A stretch of 63,494 nucleotides of DNA from Candidatus Aquirickettsiella gammari (GTDB lineage Bacteria; Pseudomonadota; Gammaproteobacteria; Diplorickettsiales; Diplorickettsiaceae), in assembly GCA_002290645.2 (NCBI GenBank), contig NMOS02000010.1:1-63494 (forward strand), read 5' to 3'. Of the stretch, positions 56,887-63,494 are shown one piece after another. The notes beneath the pieces are model-generated. The model was not told where the DNA came from. It saw only the letters and a list, made by a program, of their open reading frames with translations, and did no database searches. Numbering within the stretch: the stretch's first letter is position 1; each line of letters starts with the position of its first letter. Position numbers and translations under genes: made by a program.

Positions 56887-57657
56887 ATGATGAAAAAAAG
56901 AAGGATGGTAAAGGTCTATCGATTTATTGCTATCAAACATTTCTATAATTTAGCCGGCTACTTATTGCCAATTCTAGCTGTTTTTGTGTTGATATTAGGC
57001 ACGTATGGAAGTATAGGCGGTTTATATTTGGCGCCGGCAGATTACCAGCAAGGAGACGCATTTCGTATTATTTACGTGCATGTCCCTAGCGCATTTCTAT
57101 CCTTATTTATTTATTTGGTGATGGCAATGGCTGCGGTGATAGGTTTAATCTTTCGTATCAAATTAGCGGACCTAATCGTTTCAGGGAGTGTATTTTTAGG
57201 GTCATGGTTTACTTTTTTAGCCTTGTTAACAGGGAGTGTTTGGGCAAAGCCAATGTGGGGCGCTTGGTGGGTTTGGGATGCACGCTTAACGTCGGAATTA
57301 ATTTTGTTATTTTTATATTTAGGTGTTATTGCTTTGCGTTCTGCGATCCCGGAACCTAAAGTAGCGGCAAAAGCGACTGCCGTTTTACTGATGTTGGGTT
57401 TAGCCAACATCCCTATTATTCATTATTCGGTCTACTGGTGGAATACTTTGCACCAAGGGGCGACTATCCATCTTTTAAGTCCCTCTTTAATTGAGAGATC
57501 GATGTTGTATCCTTTGCTGGCTATGATAGCCGCCTTTACAGGTTATTATTTTATAGTTCTATTATTATATATTCGCTGCAAAGTATTAGAAGATAATATT
57601 AAAATAAACCCGGCTAACAACTGGCAATTAACCGAGGTGAAGATTTTGCATACGTAG
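56887..57657 (+). CDS. ccmC: Haem-handling protein CcmC
   Basis: Presents haem to CcmE. The tryptophan-rich WWD motif lies in MWGAWWVWDARLTSELILLF and haem-ligand histidines in HVPSA (about residue 61) and HYSVYWWNTLHQGATIHLL. 256 residues, six membrane segments. AAGGA precedes the ATG. No ccmD, ccmE or ccmF-H follows; the next gene is convergent and overlaps ccmC by 44 bases, so the ccm operon is cut short. Confidence 0.94.
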   Translation: MMKKRRMVKVYRFIAIKHFYNLAGYLLPILAVFVLILGTYGSIGGLYLAPADYQQGDAFRIIYVHVPSAFLSLFIYLVMAMAAVIGLIFRIKLADLIVSGSVFLGSWFTFLALLTGSVWAKPMWGAWWVWDARLTSELILLFLYLGVIALRSAIPEPKVAAKATAVLLMLGLANIPIIHYSVYWWNTLHQGATIHLLSPSLIERSMLYPLLAMIAAFTGYYFIVLLLYIRCKVLEDNIKINPANNWQLTEVKILHT

Positions 57658-58750
57658 TAGCCGGTATGGGCGCGCAAGGGCTAGCATTATTATCCTGATA
57701 AAATCTATTCATCATCCCGAAGTTTGGCAGAGAATCACAAGATTTACTGGCATTAGCGGCCTGAACTAACTGTTCAAGTACTTGGGTTATATAGCATTGA
57801 ACTGCGGCTGTTTGTCGCGTAAATAACTGAAAAAAAGCCATATAATTTTCTGGGCTTATTTCCATAATATTTTTAAGCTGGAGCGAATAATCTACGTCTT
57901 TTAGTGTTTCTGTCATTTTATTTAAGCACTGATCAAAATTATCTTGTAATAATGGCGATTTCAATTCTTTAAAATAAATAAATAAGCAAGTAGACCAGAA
58001 GCCATTTAAATTCTCAGTATTAGGGGATAATTTAGCCTGTTTTTTAAACAGAGACCAAAAATCTAAAAAATGTTCATCTACAAAGCTATCTATTTTTTTT
58101 TGCTCAGTAGGGATATCTAAGGCATGCATTGTAGTCAGTAAAATACTAAGCAACCTAATAAATTTATGATCTGTTATACAGTGCTGCAATTTATTTTTCG
58201 CACTACGAATTTTTCGCACCTCACTTATTTTATTAATACCATGACGTGCGCCTGCGCCCAAAGCACGTAGCACATGTGAAGAAGCCATTTCAACTGAATA
58301 GGTCAAGAAACAAAGCAATTTAGCTACTAGATTTGGCACTAAAGCAATATTTTTGCCTTTATCAACACTAATAATTTTTAAAATCTCAATTTTGGCAGAT
58401 AGTTTATTATAGAAATGGCGATAGGCACATTCATTGAGTTTATTATTTTGAATATATTCTTGATAAAGTTTTTCGACTTTACCAGTCTGATTACATTCGA
58501 GAATTAAATGAGCTAATTTATCTTTAAGTGGATTTACTTTAAGTTCATTTTTAGGAGACTGGTCGCCGACTAACATTTCGGCGCAATTAAAAAATAAGTT
58601 TTTATTTGCAGATTGATGAAGCTTGGGTTTTCTTTTTTTGCAAATAACTTGTCGCCATAAACTATTTTTTGATTTTCTTTTGATCACGCTTAAGCATAAT
58701 TCTTTTTTTCTTTTTAAGAGGTTTAAGTTTCTAAGCGTCAGAGGGTGCAT
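57614..58750 (-). CDS. Hypothetical basic protein, unknown family
   Basis: Not recognised. The start at 58750 (MHPLTLRNLNLLKRKK) is chosen because AAAAGG lies 9 bases upstream; ATG at 58783 or GTG at 58846 would add 11 or 32 residues. From the chosen start, the first 45 residues hold dense basic clusters (KRKK at 13-16, KRKSK at 24-28, KKRKPK at 38-43), resembling nuclear or nucleic-acid targeting. The rest is helical, with a Gly/Ala-containing segment (HVLRALGAGARHGINK). No signal peptide. Its 3' end overlaps ccmC by 44 bases on the other strand. Orphan, possibly an effector; inference. Confidence 0.65.
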   Translation of the reverse strand: MHPLTLRNLNLLKRKKELCLSVIKRKSKNSLWRQVICKKRKPKLHQSANKNLFFNCAEMLVGDQSPKNELKVNPLKDKLAHLILECNQTGKVEKLYQEYIQNNKLNECAYRHFYNKLSAKIEILKIISVDKGKNIALVPNLVAKLLCFLTYSVEMASSHVLRALGAGARHGINKISEVRKIRSAKNKLQHCITDHKFIRLLSILLTTMHALDIPTEQKKIDSFVDEHFLDFWSLFKKQAKLSPNTENLNGFWSTCLFIYFKELKSPLLQDNFDQCLNKMTETLKDVDYSLQLKNIMEISPENYMAFFQLFTRQTAAVQCYITQVLEQLVQAANASKSCDSLPNFGMMNRFYQDNNASPCAPIPATTYAKSSPRLIASC

Positions 58751-58936
58751 TCGTGTTGGCCTTTTGTATTTATTTTCACACATGTTAACATTATATTTAT
58801 TTTTTTTAAAAATATTTTTTATTTTTAATATTGCCTTATTAAACACTTTACAAAATCGATATTTTGTGGGCCGGTATAGGACTTAGTTGAAATTAAGAGT
58901 AAACTATGACTTTCTTTCGCTATAACGATATTTTTT

Positions 58937-59770
58937 ATGAAATTGCTACATTTTGAGATCGGTATTACTAAGCCTTTATTTGTGATAGCAGGTCCCTGTG
59001 TCGTGGAGAGCGAACAATTAGCGATGGATACCGCAGGGCAACTTAAAGAAATAACTGCCCAATTAAAGATACCTTTTATTTATAAGTCATCTTTTGATAA
59101 GGCAAATCGTTCTTCGGTTAAAAGTTTTCGCGGTTTGGGTCTAGAAGCCGGTCTACGTATTTTAGCTAAAGTTAAAAAGGATTTGGGCGTTGCTATTATT
59201 ACCGATGTTCATGAAGATACCCCCTTAGATGAGGTGGCTAGCGTGGTTGATATTTTACAAACACCCGCCTTTTTATGCCGTCAGACCAACTTTATTCAAA
59301 AGGTAGCAAAACAAGGTTTACCCATTAATATTAAGAAGGGTCAATTCCTTTCACCTTGGGATATGAAGTATGTGGTAGAGAAAGCACGTGAGGTTAGCCA
59401 AGAAGTTATCATGGTATGTGAGAGAGGCGCTAGTTTTGGCTACAATAATCTTATTTCAGATATGCGTGCCTTGGCCGTCATGCGAGAAACAAGCTGTCCG
59501 GTTATATTTGATGCAACGCATTCGGTACAGTTACCGGGTGCAGCGGGCGGGTGCTCAGGCGGACAACGGGAATTTATCCCTGTATTAGCGCGCGCCGCTG
59601 TGGCGGCTGGAATTTCTGGGCTTTTTATGGAAACACATCCAAATCCTGAGCAAGCATTAAGCGATGGACCTAACGCTTGGCCCTTAGGAAAAATAGCCGA
59701 ACTATTGAAAACCTTGAAAGATTTAGATGGTACCGTCAAAAAAACAAGACTAATAGAAACAACCTTATAG
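58937..59770 (+). CDS. kdsA: 3-deoxy-D-manno-octulosonate 8-phosphate synthase
   Basis: Condenses arabinose 5-phosphate and phosphoenolpyruvate into the Kdo precursor for lipid A core. [51 protein letters not shown] and [18 protein letters not shown] are diagnostic. 277 residues. Shares the kdsA-eno-ftsB order with many gammaproteobacteria; pyrG, usually before it, is absent. Confidence 0.97.
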   Translation: MKLLHFEIGITKPLFVIAGPCVVESEQLAMDTAGQLKEITAQLKIPFIYKSSFDKANRSSVKSFRGLGLEAGLRILAKVKKDLGVAIITDVHEDTPLDEVASVVDILQTPAFLCRQTNFIQKVAKQGLPINIKKGQFLSPWDMKYVVEKAREVSQEVIMVCERGASFGYNNLISDMRALAVMRETSCPVIFDATHSVQLPGAAGGCSGGQREFIPVLARAAVAAGISGLFMETHPNPEQALSDGPNAWPLGKIAELLKTLKDLDGTVKKTRLIETTL

Positions 59771-59778
59771 GTAAAAAT

Positions 59779-61086
59779 ATGTCAAAAATTGCTGATATTA
59801 ATGCGTATGAAATTTTAGATTCACGTGGAAATCCTACTATAGCCGTTGAAGTGCTATTAGATTCGGGTTTAAGCGCCTATGCCAGTGTTCCTTCGGGTGC
59901 CTCGACAGGCTCAAAAGAAGCTTTGGAGTTAAGAGATACGGATAGACCCGATCGTTATCAAGGTAAAGGTGTTTTAGGCGCCATCAAAAATATTAAAGGA
60001 CCTATTCGGAATAACTTGATTGGAAAAGCGATCGACGATCAGGAAGGCTTGGATAATTTAATGAGAAAGCTGGATGGAACGGATAATAAAGAGAATTTAG
60101 GGGCTAATGCACTATTGGGTGTTTCATTAGCATTACTAAAAGCGGCCGCTTTAGATCATCATCAAGAATTGTATGTCTATATTGCCGCACTGATGGGAAA
60201 GACATACGAAAAATATATTATGCCGGTGCCACAGATGAACATTATTAATGGTGGTATGCATGCAGATAATCAGTTAGCTATTCAAGAATTTATGATTGTA
60301 CCGTTAGGCGCACCTTCTTTTAGTGAAGCATTGCGTTGGGGTGTTGAAGTTTTTCATTGTTTAAAAACTTATCTTAAAAAGAAAGGCTTAAATGCCAATG
60401 TAGGTGATGAAGGTGGATTTGCGCCGAATTTTCAAACCCATCATGAAGCGATCGACTCTATTTTAGCAGCAATTGAACAAGCCGGATATCGAGCGGGTAA
60501 GGATATTTATTTAGCTTTGGATGCTGCAAGCAACGAGTTTTACAAACAGGGCAAATACTGTTTAGAAAATAAAAAGTTGGACACAGAGGGATGGATAACT
60601 TATTTGCAGCATTTAGTCAAACAATATCCTATTATTAGCCTAGAAGATGGTATGTCTGAATCAGATGAGCAAGGCTGGATAGAATTGACCCAGCGACTGG
60701 GTAAAAAAATACAATTAGTCGGAGATGATTTATTTGTGACCAATCCTAGCTTATTCAAACAAGGGATAGACAAAAAATTAGCGAATGCTATTTTGATTAA
60801 ATTTAACCAGATTGGGACACTGAGCGAAACCTTAGCGGCAATTACCCTGGCAGAAAAATCCCATTACGCCGCTATTATTTCGCATCGATCAGGCGAGACA
60901 GAGGATACGACCATTGCCGATTTAGCGGTTGGAGCAGGAGTTGGCCAAATTAAAACAGGCTCTGCTTGCCGTACCGATCGAATCGCTAAATATAACCGTT
61001 TATTACGTATTGAAGCCGATCTCTTAGCGGAGAATAAAGTGATTTATGCAGGTGCCCAAGTTTTTTCACGCTTTTTAAATAATTAA
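59779..61086 (+). CDS. eno: Enolase
   Basis: Glycolytic enzyme giving phosphoenolpyruvate, which kdsA uses. [20 protein letters not shown] gives the normal N-terminus; the frame extends upstream inside kdsA but those codons are unlikely to be used. [24 protein letters not shown], the catalytic Lys region [12 protein letters not shown] and [17 protein letters not shown] are present. 435 residues. Eight bases after kdsA, with AGGT as binding site. Confidence 0.98.
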   Translation: MSKIADINAYEILDSRGNPTIAVEVLLDSGLSAYASVPSGASTGSKEALELRDTDRPDRYQGKGVLGAIKNIKGPIRNNLIGKAIDDQEGLDNLMRKLDGTDNKENLGANALLGVSLALLKAAALDHHQELYVYIAALMGKTYEKYIMPVPQMNIINGGMHADNQLAIQEFMIVPLGAPSFSEALRWGVEVFHCLKTYLKKKGLNANVGDEGGFAPNFQTHHEAIDSILAAIEQAGYRAGKDIYLALDAASNEFYKQGKYCLENKKLDTEGWITYLQHLVKQYPIISLEDGMSESDEQGWIELTQRLGKKIQLVGDDLFVTNPSLFKQGIDKKLANAILIKFNQIGTLSETLAAITLAEKSHYAAIISHRSGETEDTTIADLAVGAGVGQIKTGSACRTDRIAKYNRLLRIEADLLAENKVIYAGAQVFSRFLNN

Positions 61087-61092
61087 ATAGCG

Positions 61093-61398
61093 ATGAAACC
61101 ACTTATTGTTATTTTAGCGCTACTTTTTTTAGGCCTACAATATAAGCTATGGTTTGTACAAGACGGTGTATGGCGTGTGCATCAACTTAAGAAACAGATA
61201 AGCGAACAACTAAAGGACAATACCCGGTTAAGCCGACGAAATAAAACTATCGCCGCTGAAATAAATGATCTCAAGCGAGGCCGGGCGGCGCTAGAAGCTC
61301 ATGCGCGTAATGATCTCAACATGGTAAAACCTAACGAACTGTTTTATGTGATTGTAGATAAGCCTAAAAAGAAGACTCGGGTTGTTAATCACCATTAA
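61093..61398 (+). CDS. ftsB: Cell division protein FtsB
   Basis: Single-pass divisome protein acting with FtsL and FtsQ. Short N-terminus, a membrane segment (about 3-17), then a coiled coil (HQLKKQISEQLKDNTRLSRRN) and the family RARNDLNMVKPNELFYVIV-like end. 101 residues. ispD-ispF, often next, are absent; instead the stop overlaps the stop of the convergent repressor gene. Confidence 0.94.
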   Translation: MKPLIVILALLFLGLQYKLWFVQDGVWRVHQLKKQISEQLKDNTRLSRRNKTIAAEINDLKRGRAALEAHARNDLNMVKPNELFYVIVDKPKKKTRVVNHH

Positions 61399-62129
61399 AA
61401 TTTAATGGGTTTCCAGATTCGTATAATCGGAGCTAAGGCGAGTACTTTTACATTACGTAACGGAGGGAACTCTAAGCAAGTGTCTGGATTAATAACATAT
61501 AAATCAAAATTATTGGCAACCTGCGCTATTTTTACGCGCCTAAGCAGTAATTTTCCTCCCTCAAGCTCGACGATACAGTCAGCCCCGTGAGCAAGCTCCA
61601 TGTTTTTTTCAGTCAATTTCTTTCCAGCAACGAGATCACCCGCCCCATAAAGTGGTTTCATACTTTCATTATCAATTAGATGTATTAGGTGCTCCGGATA
61701 ATTTTTTTTAAAAAGGGCTAACTCTTCTCTAATTTCCATATTCTCCATTGGGTAATCTGATCTTTTTTCATTAATTATTTGTCTTGATAAAGATTCAAGT
61801 GCTTGGTAGTTTAACTTAGAAAGTTTACTAGAGTCAGTGATTTTAGGTTGTTCTCCATATCCTGTCATCAACCAGACTGCAGAGCATTCAATTCCTTCTT
61901 CACGCATAGCGGCGCATACTTTTTTTGCACCGCGTTCTGTTACACTACTATATCCTTGTTCCCAATAGTTAATGGTAGTTAATCCGAGATTACAATGTTG
62001 GGCAAATTCTTTCATTGATAGATGCGCCATTTTACGTAAAAACCTGAGCCGATTAGCTCTTTCTTGGATTTCTAATGGCCGGTCGGTTTTATTTTTCGCT
62101 TTTAACGCCCGCTTAGAATTTTTTTTCAT
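61395..62129 (-). CDS. XRE-type repressor with S24 (LexA/CI-like) C-terminal domain
   Basis: Phage-repressor-like regulator of 244 residues. An HTH_XRE domain spans about 24-80 (LRKMAHLSMKEFAQHCNLGLTTINYWEQG). The C-terminal S24 fold has Ser156 in LIDNESMKPLYGAGDLV, the position of the LexA nucleophile. The catalytic lysine is replaced by Arg197 in KLLLRRVKI, and I see no Ala-Gly cleavage site between the domains, so self-cleavage seems unlikely. The upstream DNA has a 15-bp dyad (62180-62194) and a divergent promoter it may control. Shares its stop bases with ftsB. Likely a mobile-element or stress-linked repressor now fixed in the chromosome. Confidence 0.88.
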   Translation of the reverse strand: MKKNSKRALKAKNKTDRPLEIQERANRLRFLRKMAHLSMKEFAQHCNLGLTTINYWEQGYSSVTERGAKKVCAAMREEGIECSAVWLMTGYGEQPKITDSSKLSKLNYQALESLSRQIINEKRSDYPMENMEIREELALFKKNYPEHLIHLIDNESMKPLYGAGDLVAGKKLTEKNMELAHGADCIVELEGGKLLLRRVKIAQVANNFDLYVINPDTCLEFPPLRNVKVLALAPIIRIWKPIKF

Positions 62130-62147
62130 TACCTTCCTTTACTAAAT

Positions 62148-62176
62148 TTGACATAAAATATCCGTTCAGATAATAT
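62148..62176 (+). promoter_or_regulatory. Strong-looking rightward promoter facing away from the repressor
   Basis: A perfect -35 TTGACA (62148-62153), 17 bases, then TAATAT (62171-62176), matching four of six -10 positions. Transcription would start near 62184, inside the 62180-62194 dyad, pointing into a region with no sizeable gene. Confidence 0.5.
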
Positions 62177-62179
62177 TTA

Positions 62180-62194
62180 ATCTCTATAAGAGAT
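62180..62194. promoter_or_regulatory. Candidate operator: perfect 15-bp dyad
   Basis: ATCTCT-ATA-AGAGAT is a perfect inverted repeat covering the predicted start of the rightward promoter, 51-65 bases upstream of the repressor start. Right next to it is ATGTT-AACGAG-AACAT (62195-62210), a second dyad. Both are natural sites for autoregulation by the XRE-S24 protein; untested. Confidence 0.5.
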
Positions 62195-62266
62195 ATGTTA
62201 ACGAGAACATTAAATTTTTTAACTTAAGGTATTCCATCTATGTAAATTCTTCGATTGCATTTTATT

Positions 62267-62425
62267 TATTTTTTAAAAATAAGGTTTAGTTAAATAACGA
62301 GATTAAAAATTTGTCATTGTGCCGGAGTATTAGCTATTTACATGGCGCACCGACACTTTCATTTCCTTTAGACAGATTCTATTTTTTCAAGGAGTAACCT
62401 TTAACTAAACTATTTTTAAAAAATA
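62267..62425. repeat. Inverted repeat (26/28 bases) with a 105-base interior
   Basis: The left arm 62267-62294 and right arm 62400-62425 are reverse complements except for a two-base insertion: TATTTTTTAAAAATA followed by TTTAGTTAAA in both. The interior has no gene. It could be a small MITE-like element or the stem of an RNA hairpin. Confidence 0.45.
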
Positions 62426-62614
62426 TTTTTCATGTGTCTTTAAAAGAGGCCTTGATACTATTGGGTACGGAAATTAGTTACTATCAATTACAGCTAACTT
62501 TCTTTATATCCCTTTATGTTGTGGAAAATTGCTAATATCAAGCCTTATTTTGCAGACACAACTTGAGCGTTTACCCAGGCTAACGTTTGCAAGCCTACCT
62601 ATTATAACGAATAT

Positions 62615-62649
62615 CCTCCCTAGAGTGGATAGTTGGGACGGTTTTTTTT
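62615..62649 (+). terminator. Terminator-like hairpin with eight T residues
   Basis: CCTCCC (62615-62620) pairs with GGGACGG (62635-62641) with one bulged C, a 14-base loop, then T8 at 62642-62649. It would end transcripts coming from the rightward promoter at 62148. The stem is short. Confidence 0.4.
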
Positions 62650-62774
62650 AAAGTAGATTATTAGCTTGTTGATGAGTAGAGACTATTTTGGTCCATTTTG
62701 GGCTATTGGGTGGTGTTAAAGGCGATTTTTAAATAGTCATTATCGACTCAATAAAAACAAGCGAGCCAAGCCTT

Positions 62775-62852
62775 ATGAAAGAATTTTACTGGGTAACCCT
62801 ATCTAAATCTATGATGACTAAGGAGATAGAAATACAAAAGAGGTTCATGTAG
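62775..62852 (+). CDS. Possible small ORF, 25 residues
   Basis: ATG at 62775 opens a frame to TAG at 62850-62852: MKEFYWVTLSKSMM then TKEIEIQKRFM. No clear ribosome binding site. Its first residues faintly recall the start of the 404-1351 protein (MREILWISLP), which may be chance. Listed only because the surrounding region has no other gene. Confidence 0.15.
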   Translation: MKEFYWVTLSKSMMTKEIEIQKRFM

Positions 62853-62914
62853 ACAATTATTTACTTGTGTTAAAGCTTACAAATTAAAGTTTAAAAAAGG
62901 AATAAAAGACGCTA

Positions 62915-63268
62915 ATGACAGAAAATAAAACTATAAGCAATAAAACGATCGTACAATTATTAGAAAAACTAGGAAATAACAATCCTTCTAAAATTCAAAT
63001 TGAATTAGTAGATGCCTTGTTACTAAGAAGTTCTATTGAACAAAGTGTTTTATTTGATCAAAAACTTACCTCGAGAGAACGATATTGTTTATTATTAGCC
63101 GCTAAAGGAAAAACAGTTCAAGATACTGCTGAGCTAATGGGTGTCAAGATTTCAACGGTTAGGACGTGGCGTCATAAAATTTTAAGTAAACTTTCCTGTC
63201 GTTCTATGGCACAGGCTATATTTAAAGGGATTCATTATGGTTATTTACATCCAACTAATGCCCAATAA
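62915..63268 (+). CDS. Small LuxR-type (GerE) DNA-binding regulator
   Basis: 117 residues. The C-terminal LuxR helix-turn-helix spans about 51-93 (LTSRERYCLLLAAKGKTVQDTAELMGVKISTVRTWRHKILSKL). The first 50 residues are helical and polar and match no receiver or autoinducer domain that I know, so it is a minimal regulator lacking a sensor. AAAGGA lies upstream of the ATG at a somewhat long distance. It stands alone before the right IS; a 14-bp palindrome follows the stop. Similar short LuxR proteins occur in Legionellales; target unknown. Confidence 0.85.
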   Translation: MTENKTISNKTIVQLLEKLGNNNPSKIQIELVDALLLRSSIEQSVLFDQKLTSRERYCLLLAAKGKTVQDTAELMGVKISTVRTWRHKILSKLSCRSMAQAIFKGIHYGYLHPTNAQ

Positions 63269-63278
63269 AATTTTATTT

Positions 63279-63292
63279 GTATCCTAGGATAC
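63279..63292. repeat. Perfect 14-base palindrome just after the LuxR gene
   Basis: GTATCCTAGGATAC is a perfect dyad with no spacer, 10 bases after the LuxR-type stop and 54 bases before the IS edge. With no loop and no T-tract it is not a terminator. It could be a protein binding site (for the LuxR protein or for IS functions). Confidence 0.4.
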
Positions 63293-63346
63293 GATGAGTT
63301 TTTTATTCGATATTTAGTCGGAGTCTATCTTAGATTTAAATACCAC

Positions 63347-63494
63347 GGTAACCCTCCCTTATAATTGCCCATGAAAGAAATAGAGTTTTTTGGTAAATTA
63401 CTGACCAGGAGACTTAAAAATGAAAAAGAAAAAATTTAGTGAATCGCAAATTATCACCGTGCTGAAAGAGTATGGAGCAGGAGTTCCAGCGGTT
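63347..63494 (+). mobile_element. End of an IS3-family insertion sequence (right copy)
   Basis: Inverted copy of positions 1-148, beginning GGTAACCCTCCC and continuing to the window edge, with one mismatch at 63367. It carries the transposase leader and first 25 codons reading rightward. Cut by the window edge. Confidence 0.85.
63420..63494 (+). CDS. IS3-family transposase OrfA, N-terminal fragment (cut by window edge)
   Basis: ATG at 63420, 25 codons to the window edge, MKKKKFSESQII and on, identical to the left copy. CAGGAGAC lies about 8 bases upstream. Confidence 0.8.
   Translation, partial: MKKKKFSESQIITVLKEYGAGVPAV

Larger units (their letters stand above)
62184..62649 (+). ncRNA. Candidate unannotated transcript between repressor and LuxR gene
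   Basis: The gene-free stretch 62130-62914 has a promoter at 62148-62176, a long inverted repeat at 62267-62425 and a terminator-like hairpin at 62615-62649, together outlining an RNA of about 465 bases. It contains one 47-codon open stretch (62398-62538, ending LYVVENC) without a normal start codon, preceded by AAGGAG. No known RNA family is recognised. The case rests on arrangement alone. Confidence 0.22.

Noticed and set aside
62398-62538. 47-codon open stretch after AAGGAG
   Set aside because: No ATG, GTG or TTG near the ribosome binding site; the first GTG is 40 bases further in. Mentioned under the RNA candidate but not called as a gene.
1-63494. Composite transposon formed by the two IS copies
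   Set aside because: The interior is 63 kb of essential housekeeping genes; a contig ending at repeats explains the ends better.
1-63494. CRISPR array or restriction/toxin-antitoxin defence system
   Set aside because: No regularly spaced direct repeats and no recognisable defence protein were seen on either strand.

Overview
The window reads as a stretch of low-GC (roughly 40% by eye) gammaproteobacterial chromosome. It carries about sixty tightly packed genes, nearly all housekeeping, with many 1-44 bp overlaps. A bifunctional FolK-FolP protein, the leuS-lptE-holA-nadD-rsfS-rlmH cluster, the four-gene glycine cleavage operon, several lysine-rich orphan proteins and IS3-type insertion sequences together suggest an intracellular member of the Legionellales, probably Coxiellaceae-like (Rickettsiella/Diplorickettsia type). 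The taxonomy is inference, since no rRNA or tRNA gene is present. The first and last 148 bases are inverted copies of the same insertion-sequence end (one mismatch, 128 versus 63367), each carrying the first 25 codons of an OrfA transposase reading outward. The window therefore looks like one contig that ends in repeats at both sides.

Layout. 1-1351: IS end, a broken gene tail, a palindrome plus promoter, and an orphan gene. 1424-4813: rpoD divergent from folKP. 4843-9195: gcvT-gcvH-gcvPA-gcvPB on the minus strand. 9316-11039: parA-parB. 11224-13676: a zinc/manganese-type ABC importer, closed by a strong bidirectional terminator. 13766-17778: nrdA-nrdB for class Ia ribonucleotide reductase, preceded by two NrdR boxes 32 bp apart. 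18037-24893: phosphomannomutase, xthA, pncC, infA, clpA, icd. 25139-26830: two lysine-rich orphan genes, one with a bipartite nuclear-localisation-like motif. 26942-33415: M50 protease, scpA, SDR, then punA/yggX/mutY/asmA/NIF3-like on the minus strand. 33437-33470: a perfect 15-bp-arm palindrome between divergent genes. 33508-36276: DUF1338 dioxygenase-like, Ham1-like and MHS transporter genes. 36285-42519: miaA, mutL, a glycosyltransferase-GtrA protein, tsaE, ettA. 42782-46734: glyA, nrdR, nusB, thiL, pgpA. 46759-55159: envelope, translation and replication genes from leuS to rlmH, plus lnt and sohB. 55474-57657: ccmABC only. 57614-58750: another basic orphan. 58937-61398: kdsA-eno-ftsB. 61395-63346: a small accessory island with an S24-type repressor that appears to lack the catalytic lysine, a gene-free stretch of nearly 800 bp with its own promoter, operator-like palindrome, hairpin and terminator, and an orphan LuxR-type regulator.

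How it fits together. Nucleotide supply (nrdAB, nrdR, thiL, pncC, folKP, glyA plus glycine cleavage for one-carbon units), DNA repair (mutL, mutY, xthA), chromosome segregation (parAB, scpA), and envelope assembly (lptE, lnt, kdsA, ftsB, asmA) form the bulk. nrdR and its apparent target promoter lie in the same window. The parts most likely to hold something undescribed are the lysine-rich orphans (candidate host-directed effectors), the 33437-33470 palindrome, and the repressor/gene-free/LuxR island at the right end.
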